This document shows, one piece after another, positions 1 through 6,325 of a stretch of DNA of 6,447 nucleotides. The translations under genes were made by a program, and so were the position numbers. The DNA is from Marinilabiliales bacterium (lineage in GTDB: Bacteria; Bacteroidota; Bacteroidia; Bacteroidales; BM523): positions 1 through 6,447 of the forward strand of contig PKSZ01000657.1 of the NCBI GenBank assembly GCA_002869425.1. Reading direction: 5' to 3'. Under the pieces are notes generated by a model, which was given only the letters and a program-made list of their open reading frames with translations, searched no databases and was not told the DNA's origin. Numbering within the stretch: the first letter of the stretch is position 1; the number at the start of each line of letters is the position of its first letter.

Positions 1-239
1 ATGTACATTGGGTTGCCAATGCTTCTGCAAATAATAGTACTGGTTTTACAGCTTTGGGATCTGGTTTCTATTATGATGGCTATATGTATTTTAGGCAACA
101 AACATATTTTTGGACCAGTACTATATCTGGAGGAGATTACAAGGCATATACAATGAATGCATATAATTCCGAAATTGTAGAATCATCAGTAAGCAACTAC
201 AGTAATACCCGCTTCTCATTGCGTTGTGTGAAAGATTAG
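1..239 (+). CDS. C-terminal end of a FISUMP-domain surface protein (partial)
   Basis: The reading frame is open from the window edge (first full codon at base 3) to a TAG stop at 237-239, giving the last 78 residues of a longer protein. The tail has the layout of the Fibrobacter succinogenes major paralogous domain (TIGR02145, FISUMP): an N-S-T-G-F-T-A-L stretch, an aromatic and glycine-rich segment, a Y-F-W-T-S-T motif, and the typical ending F-S-L-R-C-V-K-D. Such domains occur at the C-terminus of secreted or lipid-anchored proteins, often in several copies per genome; their biochemical role is not established. The true start lies upstream of the window, so signal peptide and other domains cannot be judged. 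A TTG inside the frame at 54 is not a start. Nothing links this gene functionally to the B12 operon downstream; a hairpin terminator and over 400 bases separate them. Confidence 0.85.
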   Translation, partial: VHWVANASANNSTGFTALGSGFYYDGYMYFRQQTYFWTSTISGGDYKAYTMNAYNSEIVESSVSNYSNTRFSLRCVKD

Positions 240-459
240 TTTTTTCCAACTTATTGCTTATCTATGTGATAGTTTGCTTGGTATTAATCTAGAATACACC
301 TGCAAAAATGCACCATTTTCCTTCCAATTACATAGGGTAAATACCCATTCCCTGTCCTGTGTGAATCACTCTAAAATCTATATGAAACACACCATAATTT
401 TGACATTGGAAGAGAGCATAATTCATTCAAACAATGTTAAACTTAAAAATAATGAAGTC

Positions 460-510
460 ATGAAAACAAAGAAAATTTCAATATTGACGATATTGACCTT
501 ATCACAGTAA
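460..510 (+). CDS. possible 16-residue signal-peptide-like mini-ORF or gene remnant
   Basis: An ATG opens a 16-codon frame reading M-K-T-K-K followed by I-S-I-L-T-I-L-T-L-S-Q and a TAA stop. This is the shape of a secretion signal start: a lysine-rich n-region and a hydrophobic core, ending before any mature domain. The stop codon is directly followed (no gap) by the hairpin at 511-537. A TAATTTTG promoter-like box lies about 58 bases upstream of the ATG. Two readings are possible: the surviving start of a secreted-protein gene whose body was lost by deletion down to its terminator, or a chance frame. A genuine small membrane peptide is a third, weaker option. There is no homology evidence for any of them. 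Confidence 0.22.
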   Translation: MKTKKISILTILTLSQ

Positions 511-537
511 TCCAGACAATCCTTAGAATTGTCTGGA
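511..537 (+). terminator. 10-bp hairpin, probable intrinsic terminator
   Basis: TCCAGACAAT (511-520) and ATTGTCTGGA (528-537) are perfect inverted complements around a 7-base loop. The following DNA (538-560) is T-rich but interrupted (AATTTTCTTTTGCTTT), so the T tract is not ideal. It most likely ends transcription from the FISUMP gene side and insulates the B12 operon. The stem is nearly symmetric, so it could work for either strand. Confidence 0.55.
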
Positions 538-640
538 ATTGAATAAATTTTCTTTTGCTTTACAACACATCAAACACATAAAAGTATCTTATTTAAAGCA
601 AGTTAACATTTAATTTATTACTTTTTGTTTATTCCTGACA

Positions 641-673
641 CAGTGTTTTCAAATTAATTCTTACATTTGAATC
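641..673 (+). promoter_or_regulatory. Bacteroidota-type promoter of the B12 operon
   Basis: TACATTTG at 662-669 matches the Bacteroidota primary sigma factor -7 consensus TAnnTTTG at every fixed position. It lies just 5 bases before the first paired base of the riboswitch aptamer (674), so transcription would start at or very near the aptamer's 5' edge, as expected for a compact riboswitch leader. A -33 element is not clear: the expected zone near 641-649 reads CAGTGTTTT and lacks a good TTTG. The match and position together make this the best promoter candidate for the operon. Confidence 0.55.
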
Positions 674-842
674 ATCGGTTTGGTATTATACTTTGGTTGA
701 TACCAACTAAGAGGGAATCAGGTGTAAATCCTGGACAGTACCCGCTGCTGTAAGCTCTTTAACTTTATGAATATCCTTGCCACTGTCCTTTTTTGGATGG
801 GAAGGCGTTTCATAAAGGGAGTAAGTCAGAAGACCTACCGGT
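674..842 (+). ncRNA. cobalamin (B12) riboswitch aptamer
   Basis: The conserved core of the cobalamin riboswitch is present in order: GGGAA (713-717); the GGTG-containing arm with CAGG and CCTG pairing around TGTAAAT (719-733); CCCGCTGCTGTAA (741-753); a peripheral arm closed by CTTTATGA (763-770) and TCATAAAG (810-817); the GCCACTG (779-785) and GGGAAGGC (799-806) elements; and the B12 box AAGTCAGAAGACCTACC (823-839). The P1 closing helix can be drawn as ATCGGT (674-679) with ACCGGT (837-842). The long peripheral arms argue for the large adenosylcobalamin-type class rather than the compact one, by inference. In this family, ligand binding lowers expression of downstream B12 uptake or synthesis genes, so the four-gene operon starting at 968 should be on when corrinoid is scarce. 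Confidence 0.95.
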
Positions 843-857
843 AAAAACAATATTCTA

Positions 858-909
858 AGCTTTCGGGGTTAAAAGCTGGAGGATAAAACCTAACGATTAT
901 ATCCTTTTT
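858..909 (+). promoter_or_regulatory. riboswitch expression platform with two hairpins
   Basis: Between aptamer and start codon two local hairpins can be drawn. The first pairs AGCTTT (858-863) with AAAGCT (872-877) around CGGGGTTA. The second pairs GGAGGATA (878-885) with TATCCTTT (900-907), with two G-T pairs at its base and a run of five T at 905-909, which resembles a weak intrinsic terminator. GGTT (867-870) can also pair with AACC (887-890), which would bridge and exclude both hairpins. This suggests switching between structures, but whether control is by termination or by masking the start region cannot be decided from sequence. The remaining leader (910-967) has no Shine-Dalgarno sequence; an A/T-rich stretch precedes the ATG, as is common in Bacteroidota. 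Confidence 0.4.
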
Positions 910-967
910 CCCTTCAGGCTCAGAATGTTGATTGCAAATTAATGTTTAACCGATTTAAAAATTTATT

Positions 968-2260
968 ATGAAAAAAATCGTTTTTTGCCTTGCAATCAGC
1001 ATGATGGCGTTATTCTCAATCGCTAAATTGCATGCACAGGCTATTCTAAAAACAAATCAAATTATTGTTGTTAACGGAGGAATGTGGGAAGGCTCAGAAC
1101 CTTACTCCGATTATAGTACAATTGTTGCTATTGATCCTGATACTTACACTGCGAATGTATTTGACACAATATATACGCAATCTGTCTTTAATGTGCATAT
1201 TTACGATGGTATTGCGTATGTGTCAGCAGGTGACAGCCTGATTTCCTACGATCTGGATACCTACGAAAGATTAAATTCAACAAGCATCCCCGGTATCAAC
1301 CAGCTGGCAATCTGGAACGATTTGCTGGTTGTAACCAAACAGTTTGGAACAACAGATAATATATACGCAACCGTTCTGAATAAATCAGATTTTACTACCG
1401 CATTCGAAGTACCCGAAATATCAGACGAATCTTTTGGTATAACTTTTATTCAGGATTCTGCCTATATTTCTGTTCCCGGAGGATGGGCTGCAACAGAAGG
1501 CAAACTGGCCGTTATCGATCTGAGCAATGAAAGCTTCGTAAGAGAGATCAGTCTGGACACTTTAGGCCGTGGAATGCGCCAGATTTTCAATTATAATAAT
1601 ACAATCTATTCACTCAATTCACAGTACTACGGAGCCAGCTATGGATGTTTAAATACAATAGATGCAGAAACAATGGATACTACCCAAACCATTCTTGATG
1701 TTATAGTAGGCAATGGATTTTTATGGAATGGTTTTTCTTTAAATGGAGATTATCTACATTGCATTTTAAACAATTCCATTGGAACAATTGATATTACCAA
1801 TAAAAGTGTAGCTGACTCTTCAATTATTTCTCCAGCAGGAACCATTGCATCTGTTGCTTACGACTATATCAATGAAAAATACTATTTCTGTACAACTGAT
1901 TATTTTTCATATGGAACTGGCTTTGTTTATTCAGACACAGGTGATTCTATTACCTCTTTCCCCTTAGGCATATCACCGGAAGCAATGGCTATTGATTACA
2001 GGATCGAAGCGGGAACCAATGCAAAAAGATTCATAAATGACCAGTTTTCAATATATCCGAATCCTGCAAATTCTATCACATATATTGATTGCGATGCTGA
2101 TAGAATTGATATTTATTCAACGCAGGGAAGATTGGTTTTATCACAAAACATGTATAAAAAAGGTAGCCCATTAAATATAACAAATTTACCTGCTGGAATT
2201 TACCTGGTAACATGCTGGTCCGATCACATTACGAAATATGCAAAGCTAATTGTTGAATAA
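968..2260 (+). CDS. T9SS-secreted YncE-like beta-propeller, putative corrinoid-binding surface protein
   Basis: This is the first gene behind the B12 riboswitch, encoding 430 residues. Residues 1-23 form a signal peptide (two lysines, long hydrophobic core, cleavage likely at L-H-A before Q). Residues about 26-350 are built of repeating beta-strand units with I-D and Y-D turns (A-I-D-P-D-T-Y, S-Y-D-L-D-T-Y, V-I-D-L-S, T-I-D-A-E), the look of a YncE/DUF5074-type beta-propeller. Residues about 355-430 are a T9SS type A sorting domain: I-Y-P-N-P at 362-366, an I-D-I-Y-S-T-Q-G-R-L-V turn, L-P-A-G-I-Y-L-V, and the final K-L-I-V-E. The protein should cross the outer membrane through T9SS and stay at the surface. 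Its last blade (around 317-342: Y-S, G, S-F, G-I-x-P) resembles the end of the BtuG-like lipoprotein at 5216. The role as a second cobalamin-capture propeller is inferred from operon and fold. The ATG at 968 is chosen because the signal peptide begins exactly there. Confidence 0.85.
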   Translation: MKKIVFCLAISMMALFSIAKLHAQAILKTNQIIVVNGGMWEGSEPYSDYSTIVAIDPDTYTANVFDTIYTQSVFNVHIYDGIAYVSAGDSLISYDLDTYERLNSTSIPGINQLAIWNDLLVVTKQFGTTDNIYATVLNKSDFTTAFEVPEISDESFGITFIQDSAYISVPGGWAATEGKLAVIDLSNESFVREISLDTLGRGMRQIFNYNNTIYSLNSQYYGASYGCLNTIDAETMDTTQTILDVIVGNGFLWNGFSLNGDYLHCILNNSIGTIDITNKSVADSSIISPAGTIASVAYDYINEKYYFCTTDYFSYGTGFVYSDTGDSITSFPLGISPEAMAIDYRIEAGTNAKRFINDQFSIYPNPANSITYIDCDADRIDIYSTQGRLVLSQNMYKKGSPLNITNLPAGIYLVTCWSDHITKYAKLIVE

Positions 2261-3237
2261 TGAGATTGAAACTGTTCATTTTACTATTCATCTGTGCTGT
2301 AGCATCTCAGGCTCAGTATGCACCTGCACCCGGGGATAATGGTTCAATTGCCATTCATAGAGATTCTTCTGCAATCTCTGGCTGGGCAGACAGCTGTATT
2401 GTAAGCAGAGGATACATCGATATTTCAGATACGAATGCTGTTTATGAAGGATCAAACAGAGCCAGCTACGGAGCCGATGATCATGCAACAGGATATGCCG
2501 ATAATTATGCTGTAAGTCTGGGTGATGGAGGAATTGCATCATTATATTTCTCGACTCCTATACACAACGGACCATCCTTTGACTTTGCAATTTTTGAGAA
2601 CAGCTTCAGCGATAATTTTCTTGAACTTGCTTTTGTTGAAGTGAGCAGTGATGGTGTTAATTACTTCAGATTTCCTTCTGCATCTTTATCCGATACAAAC
2701 ACACAAGTTGAGTCCTTTGGCTTTCTTAATCCTGAAGAAATACATAACCTCGCCGGGAAATACCGAATGTTTTATGGTACCCCTTTTTATCTTGAAGAAC
2801 TGAAAGGCATAACCGGACTAAACATTGATTCCATCACGCATATTAAAATTATTGACGTGGTAGGAAGTATCCAAACTGAATATGGAAGTAGGGATTCACA
2901 GGGAAGAATGATCAATGACCCCTTCCCTACTCCTTTTAATTCAGGAGGTTTTGATCTTGATGCTGTGGCCATCCTCAATACAGAAACAGCAGGAATTGCG
3001 TCAATAAATATTGCAAATATGGGTATTTATCCGAATCCTGTAAAAAAAGGAAACCCTCTCTATATCAAGAACATATCCAAAAATGCCAATGTTGAGATTT
3101 ACAACATGAACGGAATAAAACAATTTGTAAGTTATTCAGAAAATACAGTCAATACAGAATCTCTTCGCCCAGGTTTTTATACAGTAAAGATTACAGATCA
3201 TAAATATTTACAAACCATCAAGTTGATTGTATATTAA
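2260..3237 (+). CDS. T9SS-secreted conserved surface protein of unknown function
   Basis: It encodes 325 residues. Residues 1-19 are a signal peptide ending S-Q-A-Q. Residues about 20-240 form one globular domain with conspicuous motifs: S-L-G-D-G-G (86-91), F-D-F-A-I-F-E-N-S-F (108-117), L-E-L-A-F-V-E-V-S-S-D-G-V-N (121-134), H-N-L-A-G-K (162-167), G-T-P-F (173-176), I-I-D-V-V-G-S-I (197-204) and D-P-F-P-T-P-F-N-S-G-G-F-D-L-D-A-V (220-236). I recognise these as marks of a widespread 'cell surface protein' family that also appears with PEP-CTERM or T9SS anchors in other phyla; no biochemical function is known to me. Residues about 248-325 are a T9SS sorting domain (I-Y-P-N-P at 256-260, V-E-I-Y-N-M-N-G, L-R-P-G-F-Y-T-V, final K-L-I-V-Y). 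The start overlaps the previous stop as TAATG, indicating coupled translation. Its place between a B12 riboswitch and btuB suggests a role in corrinoid capture. Possible counterparts are the accessory surface B12-binding lipoproteins (such as BtuH) of Bacteroides, but I see no sequence match to them. Confidence 0.85.
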   Translation: MRLKLFILLFICAVASQAQYAPAPGDNGSIAIHRDSSAISGWADSCIVSRGYIDISDTNAVYEGSNRASYGADDHATGYADNYAVSLGDGGIASLYFSTPIHNGPSFDFAIFENSFSDNFLELAFVEVSSDGVNYFRFPSASLSDTNTQVESFGFLNPEEIHNLAGKYRMFYGTPFYLEELKGITGLNIDSITHIKIIDVVGSIQTEYGSRDSQGRMINDPFPTPFNSGGFDLDAVAILNTETAGIASINIANMGIYPNPVKKGNPLYIKNISKNANVEIYNMNGIKQFVSYSENTVNTESLRPGFYTVKITDHKYLQTIKLIVY

Positions 3238-5228
3238 TGAAATTATTTCTGACCATAGGATTCATTTTATTTGTATATATATCTAATGCTCAATTATACT
3301 ATGTTCCTGACAGTGGTAAAGTCACTTTCCTAAAAGCAGTTGAAATCAGAGCTTCAAGGATCAACAACAATACAGGGTACAAAACCATTAGCATTGATAG
3401 TTCTGTTATAGCAGAGCAAGCCAACCATGATTTATCGTCTTTAATTAGTGAGAATACAGGAATCTTTATCAAAAATCAGGGAAAAGCAGCTATATCTACC
3501 ATATCGTTAAGAGGAACCAGCCCTTCTCATACAGATGTACAATGGAATGGAATCAGCATACGATCGCCACTCATGGGACAAACTGATTTATCACAAATCC
3601 CTGTTTCAATTATAGATAATATTGACATTATGTACGGTTCCTCATCCATTGAATACAGCCAGGGAGCTTTGGGAGGAAGTATTTTACTGGAAACTAAACC
3701 AGACTGGCAAAATACAATAGGAGGAAAACTATCTCAAAGTGTTGGCAGCTATAATAACTTTCAGGAATATGGCCAGATTAACCTGGGAAATAAAACATTA
3801 CAAAGCAAAACTAGGTTATATTACAACCATGGAAAAAACAATTTCACTTTTACCAATAAAAACATCGCTGATATTGATCCTGTTTCTGGAGAATTAATCT
3901 ATCCTACACAGGAAAACAGATATGCCGATTATGAGCAATATGGACTGGTGGAAGAGCTTTACTTTAAAACCAGGAAAGGTATCACCATAAATGGAAAATA
4001 CTGGTATCAATCCAGCTTCAGAAGCATACCACGGCTAAATACTTTTGAAGGAAATGACTATTCCAACATCAGCAGAGAACTTGAAAATTCACATAGAGGA
4101 ATGGTTGAGGTGAAGAAATATTTTCAATCCTCAACGTTACTCTTCTCTAATACTGCGGCGTATAGTGACCATACATATTATCTGAAAAATTTTATCACAG
4201 GCTATGGTTATGAGCCTATAGTATATGCCAACAGTAATTATCTTACCAATGTGAGTAAATTGGAATATTCCTGTAAAATGAAAAAAGGAACGATTCAATC
4301 CATTGTACAGAACGCATTCAGCACAGTTTCCACAATAGACACCATAACAAAACAGGGATATGATGTAAAGAGGAATATACTGGATGCCATCCTGAAGTAT
4401 AAATATGATTTCACGAAAAAGCTAAAATCCTCACTAACGTTTAAAGAGTCATGGATTCCTGAACAAAGTCAGGCATTTAATCCTTCTCTTGCCTTGTCAT
4501 ATGATCTGGACGACACACTGGGAATCATTCTGCAAGCCAATATATCATCAAACAATAGATTTCCTGACTTGAATGATCTTTACTGGCAGCCCGGTGGCAA
4601 TCCTGATCTTTTACCCGAAGCCTCAAGATCAGCTGAAATGAACGTTTTGATGTTATCTCCCAATGAAAAAAACTTTGATCTATCGATCTCTGGTTTTTAT
4701 GCCGACATAAACAATTGGATTCAATGGTTACCATCCGTACAGGGATACTGGCAAGCTGTCAATATCGACAAAGTTAAAACCTATGGAATGGAATGCTGGG
4801 CAGATGCTGGTCTGGAACTGGGCAAAGTAAAATTCATTGTTCGTGGAGCTTATGCTTACACTAAATCACTGAATTATGGAAACCCTGAAACATGGGGTAA
4901 GGAAGCCTATGGAAAACAATTACCTTATACTCCTGTACATTCTCTTAGCCTGAAAGGAAACATGCAATACAAAGGTTACTCCTTCAGCTGGCTACACAAT
5001 TCATATAGTGAAAGGTACACAACTTCATCCAATGAAATATCCAAAAGAGATTGGTTATATCCATACTTCATGAACAATCTAAACCTCAGCAAAAATCTCA
5101 TATTAAAAAATATACAACTGTCTTTACTTTTACGAATCAACAATATATTTAACGAAGAATACAGATCTGTTCTTGGAAGGCCAATGCCAGGAAGAAATTA
5201 TCAGCTATCATTAACATGTTCATTTTAA
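3237..5228 (+). CDS. btuB: BtuB-like TonB-dependent outer-membrane cobalamin receptor
   Basis: It encodes 663 residues, close to the 614 of E. coli BtuB and far shorter than SusC-type receptors. Residues 1-19 are a signal peptide ending N-A-Q. A TonB-box-like strand K-A-V-E-I-R-A-S-R lies at 33-41, placed like D-T-L-V-V-T-A in E. coli BtuB. The plug domain spans about 45-155, with S-L-I-S-E-N-T-G-I (68-76), I-S-L-R-G-T (89-94), V-Q-W-N-G-I (101-106), I-D-I-M-Y-G-S-S-S-I-E-Y (129-140) and G-A-L-G-G-S-I (143-149). The rest is a beta-barrel ending N-I-F-N-E-E-Y, then P-G-R-N-Y-Q-L-S-L and a terminal Phe, the usual outer-membrane assembly signal. No N-terminal carboxypeptidase-like extension is present. 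It should import corrinoids across the outer membrane using TonB-ExbBD energy. Substrate assignment rests on the riboswitch and the BtuG-like neighbour more than on specific binding residues. The start overlaps the previous stop as TAATG. Confidence 0.88.
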   Translation: MKLFLTIGFILFVYISNAQLYYVPDSGKVTFLKAVEIRASRINNNTGYKTISIDSSVIAEQANHDLSSLISENTGIFIKNQGKAAISTISLRGTSPSHTDVQWNGISIRSPLMGQTDLSQIPVSIIDNIDIMYGSSSIEYSQGALGGSILLETKPDWQNTIGGKLSQSVGSYNNFQEYGQINLGNKTLQSKTRLYYNHGKNNFTFTNKNIADIDPVSGELIYPTQENRYADYEQYGLVEELYFKTRKGITINGKYWYQSSFRSIPRLNTFEGNDYSNISRELENSHRGMVEVKKYFQSSTLLFSNTAAYSDHTYYLKNFITGYGYEPIVYANSNYLTNVSKLEYSCKMKKGTIQSIVQNAFSTVSTIDTITKQGYDVKRNILDAILKYKYDFTKKLKSSLTFKESWIPEQSQAFNPSLALSYDLDDTLGIILQANISSNNRFPDLNDLYWQPGGNPDLLPEASRSAEMNVLMLSPNEKNFDLSISGFYADINNWIQWLPSVQGYWQAVNIDKVKTYGMECWADAGLELGKVKFIVRGAYAYTKSLNYGNPETWGKEAYGKQLPYTPVHSLSLKGNMQYKGYSFSWLHNSYSERYTTSSNEISKRDWLYPYFMNNLNLSKNLILKNIQLSLLLRINNIFNEEYRSVLGRPMPGRNYQLSLTCSF

Positions 5229-6325
5229 GAAAAAATATCATACACTTCTTTATCATTATGCTGCTGATGACTTCTTGCATGGACGACTCAGTTATTGAAA
5301 ACAATCCTCTGGATATTGCGGATTCTCAAAAGGGTGTTTTTATTGTGAACGAAGGTAATTTCATGTATAGCAATGCTTCCCTATCATATTATGACATTCA
5401 AACAAAAACTGTATATAATAATGTTTTTTTTGCAGTAAACAATCTTCCCCTTGGAGATGTAGCTCAATCAATGACAATATCTGACAGCACCGGATACATT
5501 ACAATTGGCAACTCAGGGAAAATTTATGTAATAAACATCAACGATTACAGTTACAAAGGTAAAATTACGGGATTAACTTCTCCAAGATATCTGAGTGTCA
5601 TTAATCCATCCAAAGCATACATTACAGACTTATATGCAAAAGCTATCAGTGTAATAGATCCGGTAGGCTTAAACAAAATGCACGAAATTGATGTGAACAG
5701 CCACAGTGAATATTACCAGCACAGCACCGAACAAATGGTTCTGATTGATAATGAGGTTTTTGTCTCCTGTTGGTCGTACGACAATAAAATACTGGTTATT
5801 GATGCTATTTCTGATCAGCTGACCGATTCAATTGTTGTTTCCAAACAGCCTAACAGCATGGTTGTTGACAAATACAACAGACTATGGGTGCTTTCTGACG
5901 GTGGTTTTGAGGGAAGTTCTTACGGACAGGATACAGCCTCCTTAAGTTGTATTGACGCTGAAAGTCACGAGCTTCTTATTGAATTAAAATTTGATCAGCT
6001 GGAATATTCTCCAACAGATCTCTGTACCAATGGCACAAAAGACAGCTTATATTTTATCCTTGGTAACTGGGGCAGTACAGATATACAAAATGCCGGCATC
6101 TATAAAATGGGCATCGAGGAATATACAATTCCTTCTGCTCCACTCATTCAACAGGGAGACAAATACTTCTATGCTTTAAAAATTGATCCATCCTCTTCAG
6201 AAATCTATGTTTCGGATGCCAAAGACAGACTTCAGGCAGGAACTGTATTGCGCTATTCCGGAGGTGGAAATTTGGTCGACAGCTTTGAAACAGGCATTTT
6301 ACCTGGCGATTTTTGTTTTAAATAG
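5216..6325 (+). CDS. btuG: BtuG-like cobalamin-binding surface lipoprotein (DUF5074/YncE propeller)
   Basis: It encodes 369 residues. The N-terminus has R-K, a hydrophobic core and a lipobox L-M-T-S-C with lipidated Cys21; the next residues M-D-D-S are acidic, consistent with a Bacteroidota lipoprotein surface-export signal. From about residue 40 the protein is a seven-bladed-type propeller: G-V-F-I-V-N-E-G-N-F (40-49), S-L-S-Y-Y-D, L-G-D-V-A-Q-S-M, Y-V-I-N-I, Y-I-T-D-L-Y, I-S-V-I-D-P, I-L-V-I-D-A, L-W-V-L-S-D-G-G, and a final blade I-Y-V-S-D-A-K-D then G-T-V-L-R-Y-S (342-348) and G-I-L-P-G-D-F-C-F-K at the end. This is the DUF5074 pattern of BtuG, which in Bacteroides thetaiotaomicron binds cobalamin very tightly and caps BtuB. 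The start overlaps the 3' end of the btuB-like gene by 13 bases; the ATG at 5258 (Met15) would lose the basic n-region, so 5216 is preferred. There is no T9SS domain, unlike the first two operon genes. Confidence 0.85.
   Translation: MFILRKNIIHFFIIMLLMTSCMDDSVIENNPLDIADSQKGVFIVNEGNFMYSNASLSYYDIQTKTVYNNVFFAVNNLPLGDVAQSMTISDSTGYITIGNSGKIYVININDYSYKGKITGLTSPRYLSVINPSKAYITDLYAKAISVIDPVGLNKMHEIDVNSHSEYYQHSTEQMVLIDNEVFVSCWSYDNKILVIDAISDQLTDSIVVSKQPNSMVVDKYNRLWVLSDGGFEGSSYGQDTASLSCIDAESHELLIELKFDQLEYSPTDLCTNGTKDSLYFILGNWGSTDIQNAGIYKMGIEEYTIPSAPLIQQGDKYFYALKIDPSSSEIYVSDAKDRLQAGTVLRYSGGGNLVDSFETGILPGDFCFK

Larger units (their letters stand above)
240..661. other. gene-poor spacer between the FISUMP gene and the B12 operon
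   Basis: No convincing protein gene fills this 420-base stretch. A TTG-started frame at 274-510 has no family resemblance and is not accepted as a gene. Visible elements are a small hairpin (GGGT-AAAT-ACCC, 335-346) without a T tract, a TAATTTTG match to the Bacteroidota -7 promoter box at 395-402 without a clear -33 partner, a 16-codon mini-ORF at 460-510, and a strong 10-bp hairpin at 511-537. After the hairpin the DNA is very AT-rich up to the riboswitch promoter. No tRNA, insertion sequence end or CRISPR repeat is visible. Confidence 0.6.

Noticed and set aside
54..239. TTG at 54 as the start of a 61-residue gene
   Set aside because: The same frame is open back to the window edge and the upstream residues continue the FISUMP domain, so this is an internal Leu codon.
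335..346. GGGT-AAAT-ACCC hairpin as a terminator for the FISUMP gene
   Set aside because: Only four base pairs and no T tract; the hairpin at 511-537 is much better.
274..510. 78-codon open frame starting with TTG in the spacer
   Set aside because: TTG start, no family resemblance and uneven composition; only the final 16 codons from the ATG at 460 have a recognisable shape.
240..661. Mobile element, tRNA or CRISPR in the spacer
   Set aside because: No transposase fragment, paired terminal repeats, cloverleaf or regularly spaced repeats can be seen.
2288..2542. Minus-strand open frame of 84 codons
   Set aside because: Lies wholly inside the second operon gene; His/Leu/Gln-rich translation with no domain, a shadow of the coding strand.
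2787..2978. Minus-strand open frame of 63 codons
   Set aside because: Antisense to the most conserved part of the second operon gene and without protein-like features.
4525..4734. Minus-strand open frame of 69 codons
   Set aside because: Antisense to the receptor barrel and without recognisable motifs.
3237..5228. SusC-type glycan or siderophore receptor
   Set aside because: Too short for SusC, no N-terminal carboxypeptidase-like domain and no SusD partner; the B12 riboswitch and BtuG-like neighbour point to cobalamin.
5991..6179. Plus-strand open frame of 62 codons
   Set aside because: Out-of-frame shadow inside the BtuG-like gene.
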